64,000 nucleotides of DNA from Oleiphilus sp. (GCA_006212045.1 PZPK01000020.1:20604-84603); one strand, 5' to 3'; shown: positions 27,033 to 37,342, counted from the stretch's first letter. The notes: generated by a model from the letters alone, not told the origin. Numbers and translations: made by a program.

Positions 27033-27785
27033 TCAAGCCATGCTGCGGCGCTGGCGAACGGCCTCGAACAAGCAGATTCCGGTCGCGACTGAAACATTCA
27101 GGCTGCTCACTGAACCGTCCATCGGAATTCGGGTCAGCTGGTCACAGTGCTCGCGGGTCAGCCTTCTTAGGCCGGAACCTTCAGCACCCATCACCAGTGC
27201 AAAGGCGCCGGTAAAATCCGTCTGATAGATATCCTGTTGGGCTTCTCCGGCCGCACCGGTAATCCAGATGCTACGCTCCTGCAGCCACTTCATGGTGCGA
27301 GCAAGGTTGGTTACACGAATCAAAGGCACGTGTTCGGCCGCGCCACTGGCGACATTTTTCGCCACTGCATTCAGGGGGGCTGACTTGTCTTTGGGGACGA
27401 TCACCGCATGTACACCCGCCGCATCCGCCGAGCGCAAACAGGCGCCGAGATTATGCGGATCAGTGATCGCGTCCAGAATCAATAGAAAGGGCGGCTCATT
27501 GAGTGTATTCAGCAGGCCTTCCAGATCGCCTTCATCCTTGGTCACCTCCGGCCGCACCAACGCGACAACCCCCTGATGACGGCCTCGAACCAAAGTATCG
27601 AGTTCCTTGCGCGGCACTCTGTGCACGGCTAAGCCGGATCGCTCTGCATTCTGGCGCAGGCGTGTCAGGCGTTTGTCATCACGTCCTTCCGCAAATTTAA
27701 TGGCAATGATTGACTCGAGATCTTTCTGGAGCAGGGATTCAACGGCATGAATCCCAAACACGGTATCCTGTTCGTTGGTCGTCAT
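27033..27785 (-). CDS. rlmB: 23S rRNA (guanosine-2'-O)-methyltransferase
   Basis: SPOUT-class methyltransferase that methylates G2251 in the 23S rRNA P-loop. The 250 residues have an N-terminal substrate-binding domain (FGIHAVESLL at 10-19), then the knotted SAM domain with LDAITDPHNLGACLRSADAAG, VMGAEGSGLRRL and IPMDGSVSSLNVSVATGI, all hallmark motifs. The start overlaps the rnr stop by 4 bases; rnr-rlmB is the usual arrangement. Confidence 0.97.
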   Translation of the reverse strand: MTTNEQDTVFGIHAVESLLQKDLESIIAIKFAEGRDDKRLTRLRQNAERSGLAVHRVPRKELDTLVRGRHQGVVALVRPEVTKDEGDLEGLLNTLNEPPFLLILDAITDPHNLGACLRSADAAGVHAVIVPKDKSAPLNAVAKNVASGAAEHVPLIRVTNLARTMKWLQERSIWITGAAGEAQQDIYQTDFTGAFALVMGAEGSGLRRLTREHCDQLTRIPMDGSVSSLNVSVATGICLFEAVRQRRSMA

Positions 27786-30361
27786 TTTTTAGCCAGTCTT
27801 CGTTTCCGGGGTTTGGGGCCAGAAGCCGATTCCCTTTGAGGCTTGCTTGGTGCACGCGGAGTCTCTGTACTCTTTGCCCCAGAGTTATCAGACCTATCCT
27901 CTTTCTTGCCTTCTTTGGGTTTACCCTTGTTCTTTTTGGAGGCGGCCCGAATCTTCTTTTTGGCCTTGCCATCGAGCGGCCGCTCTTCTCCTGGCGCATG
28001 CTTGCGTTTGGCATTTCCCGAGGCTTGCGAGCGCTGCTTATTCGCACCAGCGCCCTGCTTTCGCCCGGACGCTTTCTGGGACTTACCCAATCGCTGTTTG
28101 GCCCGCGCGCGCGGCTCGGCACTCACCAGCATCAAGTCCACCTTGCGCTCCTCAAGGCTAATCGCCGCGACCTGCACCATCACCCGGTCTCCCAGACCAT
28201 AGCGGGTTCCCGTGCGCTCCCCCAGCAGGCGCTGCTTCTGGGTGTCGAACTGGAAATAGTCGCCTTCCAGCGTTGCCACATGCACCAGGCCTTCAACATA
28301 GAGATCGGCCAGTTCTACGAAAAAGCCAAAATTAGTCACGCCTGAAATCAGGCCCTCAAAGACCTCGCCGAGATGCTGCTGAAGGTATTCGCACTTCAAC
28401 CAGCTTTCCACATCACGCGTAGCGTCGTCTGCGCGCCGTTCCGTCATTGAGCAGTGTTCACCCAATGCCACCATGGCTGCCATGTCATAACGATAGGGAT
28501 GGCGGCCGATATCCAGCTTCTCGGGGCGTTTCACCTGCTGGATGTTCTTGTCCGAATAGATCAGGGACTTCAGGGCGCGGTGCGTCAGCAAATCCGGATA
28601 GCGCCGGATCGGCGAGGTAAAATGCGCGTAGTGCTCATAGGCCAGACCAAAATGTCCTTTTTCTTCCGGCCCATAAACCGCCTGACTCATGGATCGCAGC
28701 ATCATGGTCTGAATCACTCTAAAATCGGGACGCTCCTTGATCTGGGCCATCAGCTGCTGATAATCGGCCGGCTGGGGCGACTCTCCACCCATGAGCTGTA
28801 AGCCCAGCTCACTCAGAAACGAGCGCAGATTCTCCTGTTTTTCACTGCCCGGCCCTTCGTGTATGCGGTACAGAGCAGGCATCTCCTGACTGCTCAAAAA
28901 CTCGGCTGTGGCCACATTTGCACACAGCATGCATTCTTCTATCAGCTTGTGCGCATCATTACGCTCGCGCGGGACGATCTGGTCAATCTTACGCGTTTCA
29001 TCAAACAGGATCTGGGTTTCTACGGTGTCAAAATCGATCGCGCCGCGCTCGGCCCGTCGCGCCTTCAGCACCTGATATAAGGCATACAGCTGATGCAGAT
29101 GGGGCAACTGCTCGGCAAAATCCTCACATAACTGAATACCTTCCGGGCTATCCGCTTCCTCCAGCATCGCCCCGACCTGGTTGTAGGTCAGACGTGCATG
29201 ACTGTGCATCACCGCCTCATAAAACCGGCTGCCTGTCACTTTACCTTCAGCGGAAATTTCCATTTCGCAGACCATACAAAGACGATCCACTTTTGGATTC
29301 AGGGAACACAATCCATTCGACAGGATTTCCGGTAGCATCGGCACCACATGATCAGGGAAATAAACCGAGGTTCCGCGATGATGGGCTTCCTGATCCAATG
29401 CCGAACCCGGACGCACATAATGGCTGACATCAGCGATCGCGACATACAAGCGATAACCCTTGCCATTGGCTTCACAATACACCGCGTCGTCAAAGTCTCT
29501 GGCGTCTTCGCCATCAATTGTCACTAAAGGCAAATGACGAATATCGATTCTCTCTGCCTTATCTTGTTTCGCGACTTCAGGCTTTAATGTCGCGACCTCT
29601 TTTGCAACGGCCTCATTCCAGATATTGGGAATCCCATGGGCCCGAATCGCAACTTCGATTTCCATGCCCGGCGCCATAAAGTCACCCAGTATCTCGATCA
29701 CTTTGCCGACACAATGGCTGCGTTTGGAAGGCTGCTGGGTGATTTTCACCAGCACGTACTGACCATGTTCCGCGCCATGGGTATCTTCAGGCGCAATCAC
29801 GATCTGTTGGGTAATTTTAGGATTTTCGACCTCAACAAAAGCAACGCCACCTTCCTTGAAAAGTCGGCCGACCACTTCTTCGGTCTTGCGCTCCAGTATT
29901 TTTACGATGGTCCCGTGGGTTCGGCCACGGCTGTCTGTGCGTTCCTGCTGCACTTCGACACGATCGCCATCAAAAACCGATTGCATTTGTCGTGCAGACA
30001 AAAAGGTATCGTCTCCACCATCATCCGGTTTAAAGAAACCATAGCCGTCCCGGTGCCCAATCACAGTCCCGGTACTGGTTTTGGCATGGGTTTTTGGGAA
30101 AAACTGGTTGCGCCGATTGCAGACCAACTGACCATCGCGCGTCATGGCGATCAAACGACGACGCAAGGCTTCAAAATCTTCAGGTGACTCCAGCTCCATC
30201 ATATGCGCCAGTTGCGGATGGGTGTAGGGCTTCTCTTCCTCCTCCAGTAATTTCAGGATGAATTCACGGCTAGGAATAGGTTTGGCGTAATTGGATGCTT
30301 CTCGATCAGCAAATGGATCAAGACCGGAATTGTCGTCGGAAGATCCGTGTTTTTTTGTCAT
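27782..30361 (-). CDS. rnr: Ribonuclease R
   Basis: 3'-5' processive exoribonuclease that degrades structured RNA and helps rRNA and tmRNA quality control. 859 residues from the ATG at 30361, chosen because REASNYAKPIPSREFIL lines up with the E. coli N-terminus; the frame opens earlier at a GTG (30412). Order: HTH domain, two cold-shock domains, RNB catalytic domain with DGEDARDFDDAVYC (metal-binding aspartates), S1 domain (EGLISGVTNFGFFVEL), and a long Lys/Ala/Ser-rich basic tail from about 740. The tail is longer than in E. coli. Confidence 0.97.
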   Translation of the reverse strand: MTKKHGSSDDNSGLDPFADREASNYAKPIPSREFILKLLEEEEKPYTHPQLAHMMELESPEDFEALRRRLIAMTRDGQLVCNRRNQFFPKTHAKTSTGTVIGHRDGYGFFKPDDGGDDTFLSARQMQSVFDGDRVEVQQERTDSRGRTHGTIVKILERKTEEVVGRLFKEGGVAFVEVENPKITQQIVIAPEDTHGAEHGQYVLVKITQQPSKRSHCVGKVIEILGDFMAPGMEIEVAIRAHGIPNIWNEAVAKEVATLKPEVAKQDKAERIDIRHLPLVTIDGEDARDFDDAVYCEANGKGYRLYVAIADVSHYVRPGSALDQEAHHRGTSVYFPDHVVPMLPEILSNGLCSLNPKVDRLCMVCEMEISAEGKVTGSRFYEAVMHSHARLTYNQVGAMLEEADSPEGIQLCEDFAEQLPHLHQLYALYQVLKARRAERGAIDFDTVETQILFDETRKIDQIVPRERNDAHKLIEECMLCANVATAEFLSSQEMPALYRIHEGPGSEKQENLRSFLSELGLQLMGGESPQPADYQQLMAQIKERPDFRVIQTMMLRSMSQAVYGPEEKGHFGLAYEHYAHFTSPIRRYPDLLTHRALKSLIYSDKNIQQVKRPEKLDIGRHPYRYDMAAMVALGEHCSMTERRADDATRDVESWLKCEYLQQHLGEVFEGLISGVTNFGFFVELADLYVEGLVHVATLEGDYFQFDTQKQRLLGERTGTRYGLGDRVMVQVAAISLEERKVDLMLVSAEPRARAKQRLGKSQKASGRKQGAGANKQRSQASGNAKRKHAPGEERPLDGKAKKKIRAASKKNKGKPKEGKKEDRSDNSGAKSTETPRAPSKPQRESASGPKPRKRRLAKK

Positions 30362-30421
30362 AAATGATTGACCAGGCTGGAAAAATGAGGAGTTTATTAA
30401 AAAGAAACTCACGTGCCACGC

Positions 30422-30427
30422 ATTATA
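30422..30427 (-). promoter_or_regulatory. -10 element for rnr
   Basis: A perfect TATAAT on the minus strand, about 60 bases upstream of the rnr ATG. Transcription would begin near 30415, leaving a roughly 54-base leader and ruling out much use of the GTG at 30412. No good -35 hexamer is present. Confidence 0.45.
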
Positions 30428-30786
30428 GCGTGTATGCCCATACGCCGCGATGAAAGCCGGATGACAGGGCTGTCACACTCCCGCCCTATTCCAGCTTTGC
30501 GCCCCAAAACGTCGAATATTGTCAATTATCCGGGGGGTGCGAACCCGTTCTTGGATATTTTTTAATCATATTGGTAATGTTTCATTACATTGAATTACAT
30601 AAAGATACATTTCAGAAAGGTCGGCATCCGGGAATTCGGCCTCGAAATATGCATCTGCAAAGAGAAGGAACCCAAACAGCTCCTTAGCAACAAACACGAG
30701 GTGTGTCTCCCGAAGCTTGCCTTGACCGGCAACATCGCGCGGGACACCGGAGGTCAACACTGTAGCAGTTAGAGGTCGTTACAAAG
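30428..30786. other. Gap between rnr promoter and DUF3135 gene
   Basis: About 360 bases. A 60-codon frame at 30590-30772 has no ribosome site or family resemblance. GGGTGCGAACCC (near 30535) can form a very small hairpin before a T-run but does not resemble a tRNA arm or a terminator of any gene here. Otherwise nothing recognised. Confidence 0.4.
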
Positions 30787-31167
30787 ATGGAAAAGTACAA
30801 CGAACAGGCAGCCGAACGAAGCGTCCCAACCCCACAGGACATTCCGCTCCCCGGGTTTGACGAACTGGTTTCCCTGGCCAAGCATCACCCTGAGCAGTTT
30901 GAAGCACTGAGAATAGAACTGTGTGAACAACTGATCGCGCGCGCCCCGATACATTCACGCAGACGCCTGCAAGGCCTGCAGTTTCAAATTAATATGGAGC
31001 GCCAGAAAAGCAATTCCGGCATTGGCACTTGCATACGGCTATCCCAGCTTATGAATGAATCCCTGCTGAAACTCAATGCCGCACTCTGCAATCCATCTGA
31101 ATACTTTAGCCAACACTATCAGGAAAGTGCGGATGTGATCCCGATGTACAAGGCAGCACAGAATTGA
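30787..31167 (+). CDS. DUF3135 family protein
   Basis: 126 residues. LPGFDELVSLAKHHPEQFEALRIELCEQLI and RLQGLQFQINMERQKS match the small DUF3135 proteins of gammaproteobacteria. Helical, soluble, no catalytic motif; function unknown. It stands alone between two gene-free stretches. Confidence 0.85.
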   Translation: MEKYNEQAAERSVPTPQDIPLPGFDELVSLAKHHPEQFEALRIELCEQLIARAPIHSRRRLQGLQFQINMERQKSNSGIGTCIRLSQLMNESLLKLNAALCNPSEYFSQHYQESADVIPMYKAAQN

Positions 31168-31678
31168 AGCAAAGACCCGGATTTTTGCCTGCATATTTTC
31201 GCTTCCATTCCCACTCAAGTCGCTGGCGATCGGGGGTTCATTTGCTTTTATGCAAACGAACCCATAATCATGCGTCAATAAAAGGGTGCTGCGCCCTACC
31301 CTCAGGGTCGCCACTTCAGCCGTCAATGAAGGCGCGAAAAGGTGGCGCTTTACACTTCTTAAAAATTAAAACGTAAATCGATCAGATCCCTCTTGAACAG
31401 GTTTTAACCTCTAGCTGGTATTCTCAGCCTTGTTTATTCTGACACTCGCGCAGCGACAGCATTTCAGTTGCGTAAGCAAATAAAGAAGTAGCATGACATC
31501 CATTTTATCGTTAAAGATAACGGTCATATCTCAACACCCTGGGAATCAAGATTGGCTGTGATAGCAATCATGTTGAATACAAAACTGCTTGCCTGGAATC
31601 TAAGTCAATATTCTCCCTGCTCTCACTTCATGTTCTAATACCGGCCTCTCAAACCATGAATCACAGCGGATACCTTAC
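31168..31678. other. 511-base gene-free region
   Basis: Contains a stem-loop at 31234-31263 and a small TTATC/GATAA inverted repeat near 31507-31523. No open frame with a ribosome site, no tRNA-like arm. The length and the A/T-rich middle leave room for the promoter of the LpxL-type gene or a small RNA, but nothing is demonstrable. Confidence 0.45.
31234..31263 (+). terminator. Stem-loop downstream of DUF3135 gene
   Basis: GGGTTCATTTGC (31234-31245) pairs with GCAAACGAACCC (31252-31263) with one A-C mismatch and the loop TTTTAT. It lies 66 bases after the stop codon. No T-run follows, so Rho-independent termination is doubtful. Confidence 0.45.
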
Positions 31679-32602
31679 GTGCGGCCGATTGACCCGAAAT
31701 ACTACTACCGAAACTTTCTCCATCCCCGTTATTGGTTGACCTGGCTTTTATTGGGTTTGCTGTATCTGGTGTCTCTATTGCCTTACCGAAGCAAACAGTC
31801 GCTTGGAAAATGGCTGGGCTTGCGACTTTATAAGCTGGGTGGTAGCCGCTATAGAACCGCGAGGGGAAATATTCGCGCCTGCTTTCCGGAATTAAGCGAG
31901 CAGGCGCAGGAAGAAATGATACGCGAAACCTTTATTTCCAATGCCATCGGTTACGTCGAGAGCACCATTGCCTGGTTTGGCGATTTCAGCCCCTTTCTGG
32001 AAACGCTGGAGGTTCATGGCCGCGAGCATCTGGAAGAAGCCAAGCGGCGTGGCAAGGGCGTACTGCTGGTGGGCGGCCACTTCAGCATTATGGATTTCGC
32101 CGGGCCATTGGTGCATCACGTGACCACCTTTAATTACATGTATCGCCCCCAGAACAACAAACTGCTGGATGCCTTTGTGGAACGCTCCCGCAGACGCTAC
32201 AGCGGCGTGTGCTTTACCAAACGCGAATTGAAAGACATGAATGCGTTTATCATGCAGGGCAATCTGGTCTGGTACGGGCCGGATCAGGACGTAGGCGTCA
32301 AGCGTGGCATCTTCGCACCGTTTTTTGGGGTCCCAGCCGCGACACTGACCACACCTGCATGGATCGCAAGAGAAACCGGCTGCGCAGTATTACAAATCAG
32401 CCAGTTCCGCGAACAGAACGGTATCTACAGTGTATATTTCTCTCCCATTCTGGAAGGCTTTCCGAGTGATGATGAACTTGAGAATGCCACACGTTTAAAC
32501 CAAGGACTGGAAGACGGAATACGAATTCACCCGGAACAGTATCTGTGGTTGCACCGTCGATTCAAAACCCGGCCGGAAGGTGAGCCAAGCCTTTACGAGT
32601 AG
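31679..32602 (+). CDS. Lipid A biosynthesis acyltransferase, LpxL/HtrB type
   Basis: Transfers a secondary acyl chain to Kdo2-lipid IVA at the inner membrane. 307 residues, the same length as E. coli LpxL, with an N-terminal membrane helix (about 20-35) and the catalytic HxxxxD motif H134-FSIM-D139 in GGHFSIMDF, followed by FNYMYRPQNN and WYGPDQDVG, all typical. LpxL versus LpxM or LpxP cannot be settled by eye, so no symbol is given. The start is a GTG without a strong ribosome site. Confidence 0.92.
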   Translation: MRPIDPKYYYRNFLHPRYWLTWLLLGLLYLVSLLPYRSKQSLGKWLGLRLYKLGGSRYRTARGNIRACFPELSEQAQEEMIRETFISNAIGYVESTIAWFGDFSPFLETLEVHGREHLEEAKRRGKGVLLVGGHFSIMDFAGPLVHHVTTFNYMYRPQNNKLLDAFVERSRRRYSGVCFTKRELKDMNAFIMQGNLVWYGPDQDVGVKRGIFAPFFGVPAATLTTPAWIARETGCAVLQISQFREQNGIYSVYFSPILEGFPSDDELENATRLNQGLEDGIRIHPEQYLWLHRRFKTRPEGEPSLYE

Positions 32603-32685
32603 ATAAACGACATTCTCGTCGCCGGAAGTGAACAGTTCCTGAAGCAGGCGGTCTAAGCGCACATCACCTAACGTGCGAGACCGCT

Positions 32686-33645
32686 ATGCCTTGCATCCCT
32701 CAATTTCGGAAACTTGGCTACCTCACAGTTCTGCTGTTGTTCTTTGCCAGTTTTAATACGCTGGCAAAAAATGGCTTTGATCTCGCTGCGGCCACCATTC
32801 CAGTCTCCAAAATCCATCATGGCGGTCCTCCCAAGGACGGCATTCCGGCCATCGACCACCCCTCTTTTGTGCCCGCAGATCAGGCCAGCTATCTCAGGCC
32901 AGAGGACCGTATACTCGGGTTTACCCTGGGGAAAGTTGCACGCGCCTACCCCATCCGGCTGCTGAACTGGCACGAAATCGTGAATGACCATATCGACGGC
33001 TTTCCCTTCGTTATCACCTATTGCCCCCTGTGCGGGACGGGCATGGCTTTCGAGGCGCAGCAGAATGGTACGACGATGACTTTTGGTGTTTCCGGGCTGC
33101 TCTATCAAAGCGATGTGCTGCTCTATGATCGACAGAGCCAGTCCCTTTGGTCCCAGATAATGGGGCAAGCCGTGAGCGGCCCGAAAGCCGGACACACACT
33201 AACGCAACTGCCATTGGCCCATCTCAGCTGGCAACAATGGCGTGAGCAGCACCCGAATACCCAGGTGCTTTCGCAGGAAACTGGCTATCTGCGAGACTAT
33301 TCGCGAGATCCTTACAGAGGATATGGCCAAAGCAAAGCGCTTTATTTTGAAGTTGACCATCAGGCCCCTGACACGTATCACCCGAAAGAATGGGTACTCG
33401 GAATCAAACTGGACAAGTCTGTCAGGGCTTACCCTTTTGCGGAACTCAGCCGGGCCGGCAGGTCCGTCATTGTGGATCAGGTCGGGAACCAGAACATCAA
33501 AATCTTCTGGGATGAAGAGAGTCGCAGCGCCTATGCCACTGATGCCAAAAACAATGTAATTGTGAGCACCTCAGCCTACTGGTTTGCCTGGTATACCTTT
33601 TACCCACAAACCACTATTTACCGGTATCAACCAGAGGAAAACTGA
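32686..33645 (+). CDS. Exported DUF3179 protein
   Basis: 319 residues with a signal peptide (about 1-27). The core YCPLCGTGMAFE (with its CxxC) followed by FGVSGLLYQSDVLLYDRQSQSLWSQ is diagnostic of DUF3179, a secreted family of unknown function. The two cysteines may bind metal or redox-react. Ends just before a strong bidirectional terminator. Confidence 0.9.
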   Translation: MPCIPQFRKLGYLTVLLLFFASFNTLAKNGFDLAAATIPVSKIHHGGPPKDGIPAIDHPSFVPADQASYLRPEDRILGFTLGKVARAYPIRLLNWHEIVNDHIDGFPFVITYCPLCGTGMAFEAQQNGTTMTFGVSGLLYQSDVLLYDRQSQSLWSQIMGQAVSGPKAGHTLTQLPLAHLSWQQWREQHPNTQVLSQETGYLRDYSRDPYRGYGQSKALYFEVDHQAPDTYHPKEWVLGIKLDKSVRAYPFAELSRAGRSVIVDQVGNQNIKIFWDEESRSAYATDAKNNVIVSTSAYWFAWYTFYPQTTIYRYQPEEN

Positions 33646-33656
33646 ACCCGGCGCAT

Positions 33657-33692
33657 AAAAAAAGCCCCGCAGGCTGACCTGCGGGGCTTTTT
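33657..33692. terminator. Bidirectional intrinsic terminator
   Basis: AAAAAGCCCCGCAGG and CCTGCGGGGCTTTTT form a perfect stem with a 4-base CTGA loop. A-runs on one side and T-runs on the other serve both the DUF3179 gene and convergent fusA2. Confidence 0.95.
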
Positions 33693-33713
33693 ATCTACCG
33701 AGAAGAAAGCGTT

Positions 33714-35801
33714 CTACTTGCCTTCGCGCTCTTTCACAGCGGCAATCACTTCTTCTGCAACATTGGCAGGGCAAGGCATGTAGTGCGAGAACTCCATGGA
33801 GAACTGGCCACGGCCAGAAGTCATGGTACGCAGGTGACCGATATAACCGAACATTTCGGCCAGAGGTACATCTGCCTTAACGCGCACGCCAGTGGCACCC
33901 GCTTCCTGATCCTTGATCATGCCACGACGACGGTTCAGGTCACCAATGACATCACCTACGTGATCTTCCGGTGTAAACACGTCAACCTTCATCACAGGCT
34001 CAAGCAGTTGTGGACCCGCTTTAGGCATGGACTGACGATAAGCACCTTTCGCGGCAATCTCAAAGGCAACGGCCGAGGAGTCAACGGCGTGGAAGCCACC
34101 ATCGTACAGTTCAATCTCAACATCCAGCACAGGGAAGCCAGCCAAAGGACCGGTTTCCATCATGCCTGCAAAGCCTTTCTCGATCGCAGGGAAAAATTCC
34201 TTGGGAACGTTACCACCGACAACCGTCGAGGTGAAGTTGAATCCGGTACCAGGCTCGCCCGGCTTGATACGGTAATCGATCTTACCAAACTGACCAGAAC
34301 CACCAGACTGTTTCTTGTGCGTGTAAGAATCTTCGATCGCTTGCGTGATCGTCTCACGATAAGCCACCTGAGGCTGACCCACTTCAAGCTCGACGCCATA
34401 GGTACGCTTCAGAATATCGACTTTGATATCCAGGTGAAGCTCACCCATGCCTTTCAGGATGGTTTCACCGGAATCTTCATCTGTTTCAACGATGAAGGAT
34501 GGATCTTCGGCCACCATTTTACCGATCGCAACACCCATTTTTTCAGTCGAGCCTTTGTCTTTCGGCTTGACGGCAATGGAGATTACGGGCTCTGGGAAGA
34601 TCATCGGCTCAAGTGTACATTCGTGCTTGGGATCACACAGAGTGTGGCCCGTCTGTACGTTCTTCATGCCTACAACCGCGATAATGTCACCTGCCTGCGC
34701 ATGATCCAGTTCTGTACGGTCGTCAGCGTGCATCTCTACCATTCGACCAATACGCTCGGTCTTACCGGTAAAGGAGTTAAGGATGGTGTCCCCCTTGTTC
34801 AACTGACCGGAGTAGATACGGATAAAGGTCAACGCGCCGAAACGGTCATCCATAATTTTGAATGCCAGCGCACGGAAAGGCTCATCAATCGAAACCGTCG
34901 CCACTTTGCCTGTCAGTTCACCGGTATCCGGGTCAGTCAGTTCCTGAGGATCAACTTCAGTGGGTGATGGCAAGTAGTCAACAACCGCATCCAGCACCAG
35001 CTGAATACCTTTGTTTTTGAATGCCGAACCACAGTAAGTCGGGAAGAAGTCCAGTTTACGCGTACCTTCACGGATACAACGCTTGATCTCTTCTTCTGTA
35101 GGCTCAGTCCCTTCTTCGAGGTAGGCCATCATCAGATCTTCGTCTTGCTCAACAGCCGTTTCGATCAACTGCTCACGATACATTTGCGCATCGTCCACCA
35201 TGTCGGCAGGAATATCGACGATTTCGTAGTTTTCAGGCAGACCGGTATCATCCCAGATATAGGCTTTCTGGCTCAATACGTCGACCACACCTTTGAAGTC
35301 GTCCTCAATACCGATGGGTAAAGTCATGACCAAAGGATTGGCGCCCAGAACATTTTTGACCTGATCGACAACACGATAGAAATCTGCACCCATACGGTCC
35401 AGCTTGTTAACGAAGATCAGACGGGCAACTTCCGATTCGTTGGCATAGCGCCAGTTCGTTTCAGACTGAGGCTCAACACCACCGGAACCGCAGAAAACAC
35501 CCACACCACCATCGAGAACTTTCAGGGAACGATATACTTCTACGGTGAAGTCAACGTGCCCGGGAGTATCGATGATGTTCAGACGGTGATCTTTCCAAAA
35601 ACAGGTGGTCGCCGCCGACTGGATGGTAATACCACGCTCAGCTTCCTGCTCCATGAAGTCGGTGGTAGCAGCACCATCATGTACCTCACCGGTTTTATGG
35701 ATTTTACCCGTGAGTTTGAGAATTCGTTCTGTACTGGTGGTTTTCCCCGCATCTACGTGCGCGAAAATACCTATATTTCTGTATTTACTTAGATCGGTCA
35801 T
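33714..35801 (-). CDS. fusA2: Elongation factor G, second-copy (FusA2) type
   Basis: GTPase that drives ribosomal translocation or recycling. 695 residues from ATG 35801; the frame extends to a TTG at 35855. G1 [10 protein letters not shown]3 DTPGHVDF and G4 NKLD are intact, followed by domains [35 protein letters not shown] and [28 protein letters not shown] are, from memory, the signature of the stand-alone EF-G2 of Vibrio and Shewanella rather than of str-operon FusA. No rpsL, rpsG or tuf gene is nearby, so another fusA should exist elsewhere. It is monocistronic with a strong terminator. Confidence 0.93.
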   Translation of the reverse strand: MTDLSKYRNIGIFAHVDAGKTTSTERILKLTGKIHKTGEVHDGAATTDFMEQEAERGITIQSAATTCFWKDHRLNIIDTPGHVDFTVEVYRSLKVLDGGVGVFCGSGGVEPQSETNWRYANESEVARLIFVNKLDRMGADFYRVVDQVKNVLGANPLVMTLPIGIEDDFKGVVDVLSQKAYIWDDTGLPENYEIVDIPADMVDDAQMYREQLIETAVEQDEDLMMAYLEEGTEPTEEEIKRCIREGTRKLDFFPTYCGSAFKNKGIQLVLDAVVDYLPSPTEVDPQELTDPDTGELTGKVATVSIDEPFRALAFKIMDDRFGALTFIRIYSGQLNKGDTILNSFTGKTERIGRMVEMHADDRTELDHAQAGDIIAVVGMKNVQTGHTLCDPKHECTLEPMIFPEPVISIAVKPKDKGSTEKMGVAIGKMVAEDPSFIVETDEDSGETILKGMGELHLDIKVDILKRTYGVELEVGQPQVAYRETITQAIEDSYTHKKQSGGSGQFGKIDYRIKPGEPGTGFNFTSTVVGGNVPKEFFPAIEKGFAGMMETGPLAGFPVLDVEIELYDGGFHAVDSSAVAFEIAAKGAYRQSMPKAGPQLLEPVMKVDVFTPEDHVGDVIGDLNRRRGMIKDQEAGATGVRVKADVPLAEMFGYIGHLRTMTSGRGQFSMEFSHYMPCPANVAEEVIAAVKEREGK

Positions 35802-36159
35802 TGCATTACTCGGTTCGTCTGTGGGAGGCCCTTGCCGGACGATACTTTGCGGCAACTGACTCCAGGGAAAAAATCGGGCGCAGTATACAGTATTTCAAGC
35901 CGAGTTAAGCAAAATTTTTGTGTATTTTTTGTCTAATCTGTCGATTAAGCTCACTTTCGGCCAGGGAACGCTTGATGGGAGATCAGAGAGGGAAGATGGA
36001 AGACGCCAACCAATGCGGCGCGAGTCACTGACGCACAGATCCAACATAAGCTCCTCCTGTTTCGCTTTCAGCGCTCTGCCATGCGTAAGCAATCGCTTGA
36101 AAGCCGTGTGGCGATCAAAGAGAATCAGCACTTCGTACCTCAGTCAACAGGAAGATCTC
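35802..36159. other. Divergent promoter region of fusA2 and the SDR-like gene
   Basis: Contains a minus-strand -10-like TATACT (plus 35882-35887) with only a poor TTGCTT -35 at 19-base spacing. An open plus-strand frame runs from 35920 into the SDR gene but has no ribosome site or recognisable protein sequence before 36160. No RNA gene seen. Confidence 0.4.
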
Positions 36160-36861
36160 GTGCAGAGCGGATTAAAAAAAGAAGGCAAAGTCGCCTGGGT
36201 TTCTGGCGCAAGCGGACTTGTTGGCGGTCATCTGGTGACCCAGCTATGCACGCACCCTGCCTACGACAAAGTCATCGCCTTTGTGCGCCAGCCAAGTCGC
36301 GCGCAGTGGAGCGAATACACCAAGGTCGAACAATGGGTCGTTGACTACGAACAACTCAAGGCCCCTGATCCGGGCTTTGATGTCGACGATGTGTTCTGTG
36401 CCCTCGGTACAACGCGCAAAAAAACGCCCGATTCGGACACCTATCGTCGCATCGACGTCGACTATCCACAGCTGTTTGCCGAGCTCGGGCTTGAGCATGG
36501 CGCCTGTTTCTGTGGTGTGGTTTCGGCGCACGGCGCCAGCAAACGCGCCCTGTCTGGCTATTTCCGGATGAAGGGAGAGATGGAGGAAGGCCTGCAAAAT
36601 CAACAATTCGACAAGCTGGCCATCGCGCGCCCCGGCATGCTGAAGGGCAATAGGGGCGAATTCAGACCGCTGGAAAAGATAGGTGAATTTTTTACTGACC
36701 GGCTGCCCGGCAACTATCGTACCATCGCGGCCGGCGATGTCGCGGCTGCTCTAATATTGGCCGCCAATGAAGAATTTAGCGGCACCCGCGTCCTGACATC
36801 GAAAGCCATGCAGGGCGCGCATCTGAAAGAGATTGATCAACAAACGCATGAACAACACTGA
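36160..36861 (+). CDS. NAD(P)-binding Rossmann-fold protein, atypical SDR
   Basis: 233 residues from the GTG preceded by AGGAAG; the frame is open further upstream but the protein-like part starts here. VAWVSGASGLVGGHL carries GxxGxxG (G16, G19, G22), and later CALGTTRKKTPD and VVSAHGASKRALSGYFRMKGEMEE resemble the TIP30/HTATIP2-like oxidoreductases (SxxxGA, YxxxK). Substrate unknown. Overlaps the start of the next gene by 14 bases, so both are probably co-translated. Confidence 0.85.
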   Translation: MQSGLKKEGKVAWVSGASGLVGGHLVTQLCTHPAYDKVIAFVRQPSRAQWSEYTKVEQWVVDYEQLKAPDPGFDVDDVFCALGTTRKKTPDSDTYRRIDVDYPQLFAELGLEHGACFCGVVSAHGASKRALSGYFRMKGEMEEGLQNQQFDKLAIARPGMLKGNRGEFRPLEKIGEFFTDRLPGNYRTIAAGDVAAALILAANEEFSGTRVLTSKAMQGAHLKEIDQQTHEQH

Positions 36862-37342
36862 ATCTACAGATATCTCTGCATCGATCCGACACTTGCTCAA
36901 CAAGGTACAAAGCCTGCAACTGGCGACCATGGACACCGAGGGTCAGGCCAGGGTCAGCTATACCCCTTATCTGATGCAGCAAGATGCCTTCTTCATCTTT
37001 GTCAGTGAACTGGCCAACCACACCCGAAATATGCGTGAAAACCCCAGTGCAGAGTTAATGGTGATCGAAGACGAAGCGGAAAGTCAGAACATCTTCACCA
37101 GGAAACGTTTGATACTGCAATGTCAGTGCACTTTTGTTGGCAAAAATGACCCCGGGCGGGACGCCCTGTTGCAGGCTTTCGAGGAGCGGCATGGCAAGAC
37201 CGTGGCGCTACTTAGAACCTTGCCGGACTTTTGGCTGGTGAAACTTGTGCCCAAATCCGGACGCTTTGTTCAGGGCTTCGCTCAGGCTTATTCATTCAGT
37301 CACATGGATTTCGCGTCCGCACAAGCGATAGGCGGCAACTAA
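36848..37342 (+). CDS. HugZ-like FMN-binding split-barrel protein
   Basis: 164 residues. The pattern LQLATMDTEGQARVSYTPYLMQQDAFFIFVSELANHTRNM is the pyridoxamine-phosphate-oxidase-like split barrel of the HugZ/HutZ heme-utilisation group, though without a recognisable C-terminal heme-binding DUF2470 domain. Could handle heme or a flavin-linked reduction. The ATG at 36848 is chosen; a TTG at 36833 is possible. Overlaps the SDR-like gene. Confidence 0.82.
   Translation: MNNTESTDISASIRHLLNKVQSLQLATMDTEGQARVSYTPYLMQQDAFFIFVSELANHTRNMRENPSAELMVIEDEAESQNIFTRKRLILQCQCTFVGKNDPGRDALLQAFEERHGKTVALLRTLPDFWLVKLVPKSGRFVQGFAQAYSFSHMDFASAQAIGGN

Noticed and set aside
30590..30772. 60-codon frame upstream of the DUF3135 gene
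   Set aside because: No ribosome site, short, and not similar to any family I know.
33783..34967. 394-codon frame antisense to fusA2
   Set aside because: Mirror frame produced by codon bias of fusA2; no ribosome site or known domain.
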